Source: Clostridium chromiireducens | GTDB lineage: Bacteria; Bacillota; Clostridia; Clostridiales; Clostridiaceae | Length of the DNA: 64,000 nt | Direction: 5' to 3' | NCBI RefSeq assembly: GCF_002029255.1 | Contig: NZ_MZGT01000005.1 | Span: 62,001 to 126,000 of the forward strand | In this document: positions 45,601 through 53,516 of the stretch, one piece after another | How positions within the stretch are numbered: position 1 is the stretch's first letter | Layout: each line of letters starts with the position of its first letter | Program-made: the position numbers and the translations under genes | The notes under the pieces: generated by a model | Told to the model about the DNA's origin: nothing | What the model saw: only the letters and a program-made list of their open reading frames with translations | Databases searched by the model: none

Positions 45601-46810
45601 TTTCAATCCCCCTAACCTTTTCCCTACTTTTATATTTTCTAAGTTTTAATAACAAGAATGTCATTGCTGGAATATATGATAATGCCATAATTCCAAATGT
45701 TATAGTGAATCCTATTTTCTCTGCTAATAACCCAAATACAGGGAATACACTTATCATAAACATGCTGAAACAAAAACTATCAAAAGACAGTATTGTAGCT
45801 CTATACTCCGATGGAATTCTTGAATTTATATAATCACTAAATATGGTATAAGCTAAACCACCTGTTATAGATGCTGACATAAAAAATACTACAGCCAATT
45901 CTTTGGCTAAAGCTAAGCCTATTAGGGAAAATATATTAATTAGTGATACACTAATTAATGTCCCTTTTAATTTTAATAAGTTTTCAAGCTTATAAGCATA
46001 CTTAGAACTTATAGCTTCAATAAAACTACTCGCTGCACATATTATTGCAATTGCAGTTTTTGAATAACTCATGTTAGAAAAATATTGTTGACTATAGAAG
46101 AATACAGTAGTTTGTAGACTTCCTACTAATGCAGAGAACAATATTAGATACAACACTACTTTCCTTGTTTTAAGTACCTTTGCACTTATTAATACCTGAT
46201 ATAATATTAAGTTTTCTTGCTTTTTTTCTTCCTGTTTTTTTCGCACTGTCGGCTCATTAAATTTGCAAGCAACTATAAGAGCTACTGTGTGTATAATCAT
46301 TCCTAATATATAGGCATATAAAAATTTTATATCTGATAAAATTCCTCCAAGCAAAACTGCAATTCCTTGGCCGATAGACATAATAAAGGCTAAATTACCC
46401 CATATTTTTTTATATCGCTCTTCCTCTCCTAATTCTTTTAGACTGTCATAAATTAACGCTTCTCCTGCTCCAGAATTTAAATTCATAGATGCAGCACTTA
46501 AAATGAAAGATAATCCAAATCCCCAAAAGCTATTTGACGTAATTATTAAAATACCCGATATTACGCTTACAATTCTTCCTGTGATTATGCTAAATTTTTT
46601 CCCATACACATCTGCAATAGCACCTGTAGGTAATTCAAAAAGTACACCTGTTATATGATAAATTGATTCTAGAAATCCTATCTCAATTAAAGACATCCCT
46701 TTAAAACTTAAATATAAAACCCATATAGCTGAAGTAATATTCAATTGGAATAAAAAATTATATAAGTAACTTATTGATATATTTCGCTTTAATTTTTCAT
46801 TAACATTCAT
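45578..46810 (-). CDS. MFS transporter
   Basis: A 410-residue transporter with about 12 hydrophobic segments and the MFS loop motif GAIADVYGKKFSIITGR (about 62-78). It resembles drug/proton antiporters. Translational coupling to an ABC-F gene suggests a joint efflux plus ribosome-protection function against an antibiotic, which is inferred. A leader of about 280 nt with a short ORF precedes it. Confidence 0.88.
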   Translation of the reverse strand: MNVNEKLKRNISISYLYNFLFQLNITSAIWVLYLSFKGMSLIEIGFLESIYHITGVLFELPTGAIADVYGKKFSIITGRIVSVISGILIITSNSFWGFGLSFILSAASMNLNSGAGEALIYDSLKELGEEERYKKIWGNLAFIMSIGQGIAVLLGGILSDIKFLYAYILGMIIHTVALIVACKFNEPTVRKKQEEKKQENLILYQVLISAKVLKTRKVVLYLILFSALVGSLQTTVFFYSQQYFSNMSYSKTAIAIICAASSFIEAISSKYAYKLENLLKLKGTLISVSLINIFSLIGLALAKELAVVFFMSASITGGLAYTIFSDYINSRIPSEYRATILSFDSFCFSMFMISVFPVFGLLAEKIGFTITFGIMALSYIPAMTFLLLKLRKYKSREKVRGIENDRISFE

Positions 46811-47093
46811 TTTAAAATCCTCCTAGATTGTAAATACTTATTTTTTACAAACAAAAATAAGCCTTTTATTTAGCCTTTTAGCACAAGACACTAAAAAACT
46901 AAAAGTAAAAGACTTATGGAGAACTGAATCCTGAGATTTTACACTTAAAGCCTATCAAAAGTCAAACTTAATATATAAGCTTAGACTTATTAATAAATTT
47001 AAAATTGTAATCTTAGATAAGTACAATATAAAAAGGACTCAAGTACAATCCTCGAATCCTATAAAATCCTTATTTATTAGTATTTAAATTCAA
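46811..47093 (-). promoter_or_regulatory. Leader between the 54-codon ORF and the MFS gene
   Basis: On the minus strand the words AGTCTTTTA and TAAAAGGCT can pair, and AAAAGGCT repeats close to a T-rich run before the MFS start, giving possible alternative hairpins. Ribosome-mediated attenuation is common upstream of ABC-F resistance genes; here it is a suggestion only. Confidence 0.35.
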
Positions 47094-47258
47094 CTAATTT
47101 AAAGATATAGACCATGGATTTATACTATAATCAGTACTTATTCTAAAAATGGACGCACTTCTCCCGTTAGAAGATGAAATTGCTGTTTTTGAAACACAAC
47201 TGCTAGATATCCATAGTTTATTAAAATTAAACTCAACAGTACCAATTACATTTGCCAT
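47094..47258 (-). CDS. 54-residue Ser/Thr-rich peptide, leader or precursor
   Basis: A short ORF with a very good ribosome site (AGGAGGG, 6-7 nt before ATG). The peptide begins MANVIGTVEFNFNKLW and has the Ser/Thr/Cys-rich middle SSSCVSKTAISSSNGRSAS, then ends NPWSISLN. It lies upstream of the MFS and ABC-F genes on the same strand. It may be a leader peptide, a small secreted or modified peptide, or a stand-alone small protein. No modification enzyme is nearby. I do not recognise the family. Confidence 0.55.
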   Translation of the reverse strand: MANVIGTVEFNFNKLWISSSCVSKTAISSSNGRSASIFRISTDYSINPWSISLN

Positions 47259-47319
47259 AATCTACCCTCCTTAATAATATATTAATTTAATTATACTCCA
47301 GTTGTTGGAAAATCACAAT

Positions 47320-47367
47320 AAAAAAATAAGATGATATAAAATAGATTTTATCCCTCTATTTTATACC
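47320..47367 (-). terminator. Terminator after the P-type ATPase gene
   Basis: Minus-strand hairpin with 13-nt arms (47355-47367 and 47333-47345, one mismatch-tolerant pair) and a 9-nt loop, followed by TTATTTTTTTATT. It lies 80 bp past the ATPase stop and also separates it from the 54-codon ORF. Confidence 0.78.
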
Positions 47368-47447
47368 ACCTTTTGTAATAAAAGTACTGACAAAACAATA
47401 ATTAACTTTCACCTAAAGCAGATAATTCCTATAATATCTACAACCTT

Positions 47448-49835
47448 TTAAGTTGTTTTAACTTTATATTTCTTATTAACCTTGATCCTAAATATGTCTA
47501 CAATTTTAGTTATCAACGGACTTGATATCACTATTACAGCTACTGATATTAGCCAATGTTCAAATCGTATTTTTGATAAACTAAATATATACCTTCCAAT
47601 TGGAGTTAAAAAAGCAAGTACTATGATACCAAACATAGCCACGCACAATACTGTTTTAAAATTAGTTAACGGTCTTGCAACTCTAAATAAGACTACCATA
47701 CTAATTCCTGCAAACATTAGCACCGCTAAAGTTCTACTATAATCCATTGGTAATCCAAATTGAATTGATAGTATAAATGTAATCAAAGTAAACAAAGCAA
47801 TTAATATTCCATTTGGTACGCTTACCGTAAGTATCCTAGTTAAAAAGCCTTTCTTTACACCACCTGTGCTAGGTAATAACGCTAAAAAGAATGATGGAAT
47901 TCCTATAGCACAGCTTCCTACTAATGATAATTGTATAGGGAGTATTGGATATTCAATAAATAATATTGAGCATACAAATGATAAAATTATACAAAATACA
48001 GTTTTTGATAGAAATAATTCTGAAACTCTCTCCAAATTGTTAATTTGTTTTCTTCCTTCTTCAAGAACTTTAGGGAGCGCAGAAAAATCTGACTTCATTA
48101 ATACTAATTGTGCTACAGCCTTTGTTGCATCTGATCCATTTGCCATTGCTATTCCACAATCAGATGATTTTAATGCAAGAACATCATTTACCCCATCTCC
48201 TGTCATTGCTACAGTATGACCCATATCCTGAAGTGCTAAAACAATTCTTTTCTTTTGATGTGGAGTTACTCTTCCAAAAACAGTTGTATTTCTGATTAGT
48301 TCTTTTAGATTTTCATTATCTTCTGGCAACTCTCTTGCATCAACGTACTTATCCCAATTGCTCACTCCAGCTCGTCTTGCAACTTCAGAAACCGTAACAG
48401 GACTATCACCGGAAATTATTTTCACACCTACTCCTTGACTATCGAAATACTTTAACACATCTGGAGCTGCTTCTCTTATAATATCCTCAATTAGTATCAA
48501 TGCAACACTTTCTATTTTTCCTTCTAACTTTTCATTTAAGTTATTATGCAGATTTGCTAATAACAATACTCTTTTTCCTTTTTTAGCTTCCTCTTTAACT
48601 ATACTTTCTATAAAGTGATATTCTTTATTTAATATTATTTCAGGTGCACCAAGAATCCATGTCCCAATATTTTCAAAAGTAATCCCACTCCATTTTCTTT
48701 TAGATGAAAATGCAATTTTCTCTATTGGCTTCATGCTATTATCGTATTTTTCATACTTAGCTAATATAGCTTTCTGCGTTGGGTTATTGCTTGGAATATT
48801 ATTAATTAATGCCGCTAATACATGATCTATTTCTTCTTTGCTTCTAGATCCGATATTTTTCACTTCAGATAATCGTAAATCTCCTTGCGTTAACGTACCA
48901 GTTTTATCTAAACAAAGCACATCTACCCTGGCTAAAACTTCTGTAGCACATAATTCCTGTACTAAAGTATCATATTTAGATAGTTTTAAAATTGAAACTA
49001 TAAATGTTGCACTTGTAAGCAAAACAAGTCCTTCAGGTATCATTCCAACGATACCTGACACCGCTCCTATAGCTGCATCCTGCCATGTATATCCCGGAAT
49101 TCTTAACTGAGTTAATATTAATAATAATGATAGAGGTGGTACAATCCATATGATGACTCTGAATATCTTATCTATAGCTGCTTGTAATTCTGAATTTATT
49201 ATTTTAAATTGTCTAGCCTCTTCAGCTAAAGTTGATGAATAAGTTTCCTTGCCAACCTTCGTTACTACTGCATAGCCGTCGCCAGATACAACAAAACTAC
49301 CAGACATTAATTTTTCTCCTGAATGCTTAGATATAGCATCTGCTTCACCTGTCAACATGGACTCATCTACTTCTAATCCATTACTGCTTATTACTTCTCC
49401 ATCTGCTAATATCTGAAGTCCGGTTTCTAAATAAACTATGTCATCTAGCACAATCTCATCGACAGGAATATCTTTTATTTCACAATCTCTGAGAACTTTG
49501 GCGTGAGCTGCACTTATAACAGATAATTTTTCTAATGTACGTTTTGCTTTTACTTCTTGAATTACTCCAATTAGTGTATTAACAATTATTACCCCAACAA
49601 AGATAGCATTTTTAGGCGATCCTGCCAATATAATTACAGCTGCAAGTGCAAAATTTATTGCATTGAACCTTGTGAACAAATTGGCTCTAATTATTTGTGG
49701 TAGAGTCCGTGAAGGTGTTTTAGGAATATGGTTTACTTTACCTTCCTTAACTCTTTGCTTAACTTCTATCGCTGTTAATCCTATTATTTGTTCCTCGTTC
49801 TTCTCCTTCATATCCTGTTTATCATTTAAATTCAT
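47448..49835 (-). CDS. Cation-translocating P-type ATPase
   Basis: A 795-residue P-type ATPase. Actuator domain with TGEAD, M4 motif GMIPEGLVLLTS (about 265-276), phosphorylation site DKTGTLTQGD (Asp310) and hinge MTGDGVNDVLALKSSDCGIAM (about 530-550). The PEGL motif in M4 and the absence of N-terminal heavy-metal domains place it with the calcium/magnesium-like pumps of CtpE type rather than copper or zinc exporters. About ten membrane segments. The transported ion is inferred only. Confidence 0.88.
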   Translation of the reverse strand: MNLNDKQDMKEKNEEQIIGLTAIEVKQRVKEGKVNHIPKTPSRTLPQIIRANLFTRFNAINFALAAVIILAGSPKNAIFVGVIIVNTLIGVIQEVKAKRTLEKLSVISAAHAKVLRDCEIKDIPVDEIVLDDIVYLETGLQILADGEVISSNGLEVDESMLTGEADAISKHSGEKLMSGSFVVSGDGYAVVTKVGKETYSSTLAEEARQFKIINSELQAAIDKIFRVIIWIVPPLSLLLILTQLRIPGYTWQDAAIGAVSGIVGMIPEGLVLLTSATFIVSILKLSKYDTLVQELCATEVLARVDVLCLDKTGTLTQGDLRLSEVKNIGSRSKEEIDHVLAALINNIPSNNPTQKAILAKYEKYDNSMKPIEKIAFSSKRKWSGITFENIGTWILGAPEIILNKEYHFIESIVKEEAKKGKRVLLLANLHNNLNEKLEGKIESVALILIEDIIREAAPDVLKYFDSQGVGVKIISGDSPVTVSEVARRAGVSNWDKYVDARELPEDNENLKELIRNTTVFGRVTPHQKKRIVLALQDMGHTVAMTGDGVNDVLALKSSDCGIAMANGSDATKAVAQLVLMKSDFSALPKVLEEGRKQINNLERVSELFLSKTVFCIILSFVCSILFIEYPILPIQLSLVGSCAIGIPSFFLALLPSTGGVKKGFLTRILTVSVPNGILIALFTLITFILSIQFGLPMDYSRTLAVLMFAGISMVVLFRVARPLTNFKTVLCVAMFGIIVLAFLTPIGRYIFSLSKIRFEHWLISVAVIVISSPLITKIVDIFRIKVNKKYKVKTT

Positions 49836-50064
49836 TAATATTCTCCTGCCTGCGTAAATTCTATTCCTGTACTATTTCATAGAATAATCATTATAATATA
49901 TATTATACATTTTTTAATATAATTTTTCCCTAAATAATGCTTAATTTAAAATTAATTTTATCCTAATTTAACTTCCTCATAATCTATTTAATCTTTTAAT
50001 CTGCTAATTTTTGTATTATACTGATTAGTGTAAAATTTAATTTATTAAGGATGTGTAATTTTTA

Positions 50065-50784
50065 ATGATAAGAACTATATATTTTTATCTCTGCCTTGGA
50101 TTAAGTTTAATATTGGCTTCTATTTTTAGAGTTAAAGTAAAAATTTTAACTAACAAAAATGATATAAAAGGAAGAACAGATTACATCCATAAAATAACAT
50201 ATATATGGGCTAAATTTATAATGAAGGCAGCCGGTGCAAAAATTAATATTAAAGGACTAGAAAATATTCCAAAAGACCAAACGGTATTATTTGTTTCTAA
50301 TCATCAAAGCAATTTTGATATACCACTATTATTAAGCGTCATTGATGTTCCAAAAGGATTTATTGCTAAAAAGGAACTTGAAAAATGGCCTCTTATTAGC
50401 ACTTGGATGAAATATATTAATTGCATTTTTATGGACAGGGATAATTTAAGAAAATCTGCCGCATCAATTGTTGACGGCATTAATTTATTAAAGTCAGGTT
50501 ATTCAATGGTAATCTTTCCATCTGGGACAAGAAGTAAGGGAAAGTCTACAGATGAATTTAAAGGCGGCAGTTTTAAGCTTGCTACAAAATCCAAATGCCC
50601 AATAGTTCCAATAACTATAAATGGAACATATAAGCTTTTGGAGGAAAACAACAACAGAGTTAAAGGCGCTACTGTTGAATTATTGATACATCCTCCGATA
50701 GATGTTGTTAACTTAAATAAGGACGAACTAGAAAACCTACCTAGAACTGTACAATCTATTATAATTGAAGCCTGCACGGATTAG
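50065..50784 (+). CDS. plsC: 1-acyl-sn-glycerol-3-phosphate acyltransferase
   Basis: A 239-residue membrane-bound acyltransferase that makes phosphatidic acid. Motif I NHQSNFDIPLLL (the HX4D catalytic pair, about 77-88), motif III FPSGTRSKGK (about 152-161) and motif IV CPIVPITINGTY are clear. It has an N-terminal hydrophobic helix (about 5-22). It has its own terminator and no operon partner. Confidence 0.92.
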   Translation: MIRTIYFYLCLGLSLILASIFRVKVKILTNKNDIKGRTDYIHKITYIWAKFIMKAAGAKINIKGLENIPKDQTVLFVSNHQSNFDIPLLLSVIDVPKGFIAKKELEKWPLISTWMKYINCIFMDRDNLRKSAASIVDGINLLKSGYSMVIFPSGTRSKGKSTDEFKGGSFKLATKSKCPIVPITINGTYKLLEENNNRVKGATVELLIHPPIDVVNLNKDELENLPRTVQSIIIEACTD

Positions 50785-50785
50785 T

Positions 50786-50837
50786 AATAGATAAAATGAG
50801 CTGCCAAAAATTTTAAAGGCAGCTCATTTTATCTATT
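50786..50837 (+). terminator. Strong terminator after plsC
   Basis: 20-bp perfect arms (50786-50805 and 50818-50837) with a 12-nt loop. No T-run beyond TATT, so it may work on both strands. Confidence 0.8.
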
Positions 50838-51008
50838 ATTAACATATTTATTCTTGAATAATATTCTTCAATTAATAAAATAATATTTTTGACATAGTTT
50901 TATATACTGTGTTATAATGAATTCATTTGACTTATAGATAAATCTTTACTATGTAGTTATAAAAAATAAAAATCAATCAATTTTAAAATTAAGAAACGAG
51001 GATATTTA

Positions 51009-52586
51009 ATGAATGATAATCAATTTGCTACATTAGGTCTTAAGGAGAGTATTGTGAGAGCAATATCAGACCTTGGTTTTACGAAACCATCTCAAATACA
51101 AGAACAAAGTATTCCTGTAACACTTAGCGGTGCTGATTTAATAGGTCAAGCACAAACTGGTACTGGAAAGACTGCTGCTTACAGCCTTCCAATTATAACT
51201 AAAATGAGTGATAAAAAAGGAATAAAGTCTCTTATTTTAGCACCAACAAGAGAGCTTGCTGTTCAAGTTAAAGATGAAATAGAAAGGCTTTCTAAGTATG
51301 AAAATATTGAAGTATTATCTGTCTATGGTGGAGATTCTATTGATAGACAAATTAGAGCTTTAAGAAAAGGTGTAGATATAGTTGTTGGAACTCCAGGTAG
51401 AATCTTAGATCTTATAAAGAGAAAATATCTTCATTTAGAAACTATAGAGTTTTTAGTATTAGATGAAGCTGATGAAATGCTTAATATGGGATTCATTGAT
51501 GACATAGAGGAAATTCTTAGTCATACACCATCTGAAAGACAAACTTTATTATTTTCAGCAACAATGCCTGATCAAATAGCTAAACTTGCTAAAAGATACA
51601 TGAAGCCTGATGCTAAACTTGTTAGTGTAAAGAAAAGCTCATTAACTGTATCTAAAATCGAACAAAACTATTTTATGATTAATAATAAGCATAGATTAGA
51701 AGCTCTTTGCAGATTATTGGACTTAGATAATCCAAGTTCAGCTATAATTTTCTGCAGAACAAAAAGAGGTGTTGATGAACTTGTGCAAGAATTACAATCA
51801 AAAGGTTACATGGTTGAAGGAATGCACGGAGATATGACTCAAGCTCATAGGTTAACTACCTTAAATAAGTTTAAAGAAGGTACTTTAAGTTTATTAATTG
51901 CTACTGACGTTGCAGCTAGAGGTATAGATGTCGAAGGAGTAACTCACGTATTTAATTACGATTTACCTCAAGATGTTGAATCTTACGTTCATAGAATCGG
52001 TAGAACTGGTAGAGCAGACAAAAGCGGTACTGCTTACTCTCTAGTAACACCAAAGGATTTCTCAATGCTTAAACAAATTCAAAATGTTACTAAAAGTTCA
52101 ATTACACAAAAACCAGTTCCAACAGCTGAAGAAATCAATAATAAAAAATTTAAAGATATGATTTCAGAAGTAGAAGATGCTATTAAATCTGGAGAGCTTA
52201 CTAAGTTCATTCCAAGTGCAATAGAATTGGCTGAATCTCATGATCCAATAACAATAATTGCGGCATTAATGAAAATTAAATTTGAAAACGAAAGTGTATT
52301 TGATTATAGCTCAAATAAATTAGATTCACCTAGTAAAAAAGAAGATGTTCGTTTATTTTTCTCTGTCGGCAAAAGAGATGGTTTAACTCCAAAAGTATTA
52401 ATCAATTATATTAAAGATATGACAAGAATTAATGCTTCAGTAATTGGTCAAATAGACCTTATGGAAAACTTCTCATTTGTAACAGTCGATGAAACTGTAT
52501 CTGCTAAAATATTGGATAAATGTCCTGGCGGAAAAATTAATAGAAAGAAAGTTAATGTTGAAGTTGCTAATAAGCGTAAGAGATAG
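51009..52586 (+). CDS. DEAD-box RNA helicase with DbpA-type RNA-binding domain
   Basis: A 525-residue helicase. Motif I AQTGTGKT (about 46-53), Ia PTRELA, II DEAD (about 153-156), III SAT, V ARGID and VI HRIGRTGR are intact (core 1-370). The C-terminal part (about 440-525, VRLFFSVGKRDGLTPKVLINYI) is a DbpA-type RRM-like domain, as in enzymes that act on 23S rRNA during ribosome assembly. A GAGGA box precedes the ATG. It could equally be a cold-adaptation helicase of CshA/DeaD type. Confidence 0.93.
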   Translation: MNDNQFATLGLKESIVRAISDLGFTKPSQIQEQSIPVTLSGADLIGQAQTGTGKTAAYSLPIITKMSDKKGIKSLILAPTRELAVQVKDEIERLSKYENIEVLSVYGGDSIDRQIRALRKGVDIVVGTPGRILDLIKRKYLHLETIEFLVLDEADEMLNMGFIDDIEEILSHTPSERQTLLFSATMPDQIAKLAKRYMKPDAKLVSVKKSSLTVSKIEQNYFMINNKHRLEALCRLLDLDNPSSAIIFCRTKRGVDELVQELQSKGYMVEGMHGDMTQAHRLTTLNKFKEGTLSLLIATDVAARGIDVEGVTHVFNYDLPQDVESYVHRIGRTGRADKSGTAYSLVTPKDFSMLKQIQNVTKSSITQKPVPTAEEINNKKFKDMISEVEDAIKSGELTKFIPSAIELAESHDPITIIAALMKIKFENESVFDYSSNKLDSPSKKEDVRLFFSVGKRDGLTPKVLINYIKDMTRINASVIGQIDLMENFSFVTVDETVSAKILDKCPGGKINRKKVNVEVANKRKR

Positions 52587-52614
52587 TAAATATTTTATTT
52601 AATACTCTTAATTT

Positions 52615-52665
52615 AAGGGAAGATTTATTTTTAGGTATGCACCTAGAGCTTATCCTCCCTTTTTA
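52615..52665 (+). terminator. Terminator after the helicase gene
   Basis: Hairpin with outer arms AAGGGA-AGAT and ATCC-TCCCTT plus an inner AGGT/ACCT stem, followed by TTTTTATTTT. Confidence 0.75.
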
Positions 52666-52742
52666 TTTTATAATTTTTAGCAGCAACATAAAAAAAATTC
52701 TATAATTATCCCCAATCCACATTTTATTATCAACAGTATTAC

Positions 52743-53246
52743 TTAGTTGTCCACATTATCTTCATAAGACTCCACTTCTATTATATTATATTCATTTTCC
52801 AATAAATACTTCTTTGGCATTCTCATACTAAGAATTCCATCGTCAATACTTTTTAACACACGACTTATCTCAATCTCTTCAATATTCTCAAATTTTTTAT
52901 TATACGACTTTCTGACAACCATATTTCTAGATAGTATTCCTAAACCGGATTTTTGTATCTCCGATCTATTTAAATTTATTTCTATTATTCCTGGGTCGTA
53001 TCTTATGCTCAATTCTCTAATATTAATTCCATATAAATTAATAGTTAGCAAGTACATATCATCATATTCTTCCATCCTAATGAAGCTAATATTATTATCT
53101 TCAACACTAGATTCAGAATATTCATTTTCCTTTGTAAATTCCTCAATATCAATGTTATCCAAAAAAGATTGCATTATTCCACCTATTCTTTCAATATTCC
53201 CTAAATTAAAAAGATCTCCCATTCCAAAAGAAAAAATCTTAAACAT
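52743..53246 (-). CDS. Hsp20/alpha-crystallin-like protein
   Basis: A 167-residue protein; residues about 55-160 have the beta-sandwich pattern of small heat-shock proteins (DDMYLLTINLYGINIRELSI, then IIEINLNRS and late KSIDDGILSMRMPKK). The first 50 residues are variable. The IXI tail motif of classical Hsp20 is not clear, so it may be a specialised relative. It stands alone, divergent from the LevR gene. Confidence 0.65.
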   Translation of the reverse strand: MFKIFSFGMGDLFNLGNIERIGGIMQSFLDNIDIEEFTKENEYSESSVEDNNISFIRMEEYDDMYLLTINLYGINIRELSIRYDPGIIEINLNRSEIQKSGLGILSRNMVVRKSYNKKFENIEEIEISRVLKSIDDGILSMRMPKKYLLENEYNIIEVESYEDNVDN

Positions 53247-53353
53247 ACTCTCTCCATAATATATTTCTTAACACCTATATAATATTTATAAACTTCTAAT
53301 TTGCTTAAAATATTTATCTCACTTGATGTGCTTATTAATAATTAAAATTAGTG

Positions 53354-53460
53354 TATCAATTTTAATTGATAAATTAGCTCAAACAACAATATCTTATCAA
53401 TATACTTTTAATACATTTCTACTTTATAAATACTTATATACAACAACTGTATCAATACAC
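53354..53460. promoter_or_regulatory. TGTATCAAT-type repeats upstream of the LevR-like gene
   Basis: A perfect 18-bp palindrome TATCAATTTTAATTGATA at 53354-53371, a TATCAATATAC word at 53396 and TGTATCAATACAC at 53449-53460. Related words lie upstream of the PTS genes at 56396-56498. They are candidate activator sites, suggesting autoregulation. Confidence 0.5.
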
Positions 53461-53516
53461 TATTGAATATTTTCTTTTTAAACCTTACAATAGTATTTAT
53501 TAAGGAGGCATGTATC

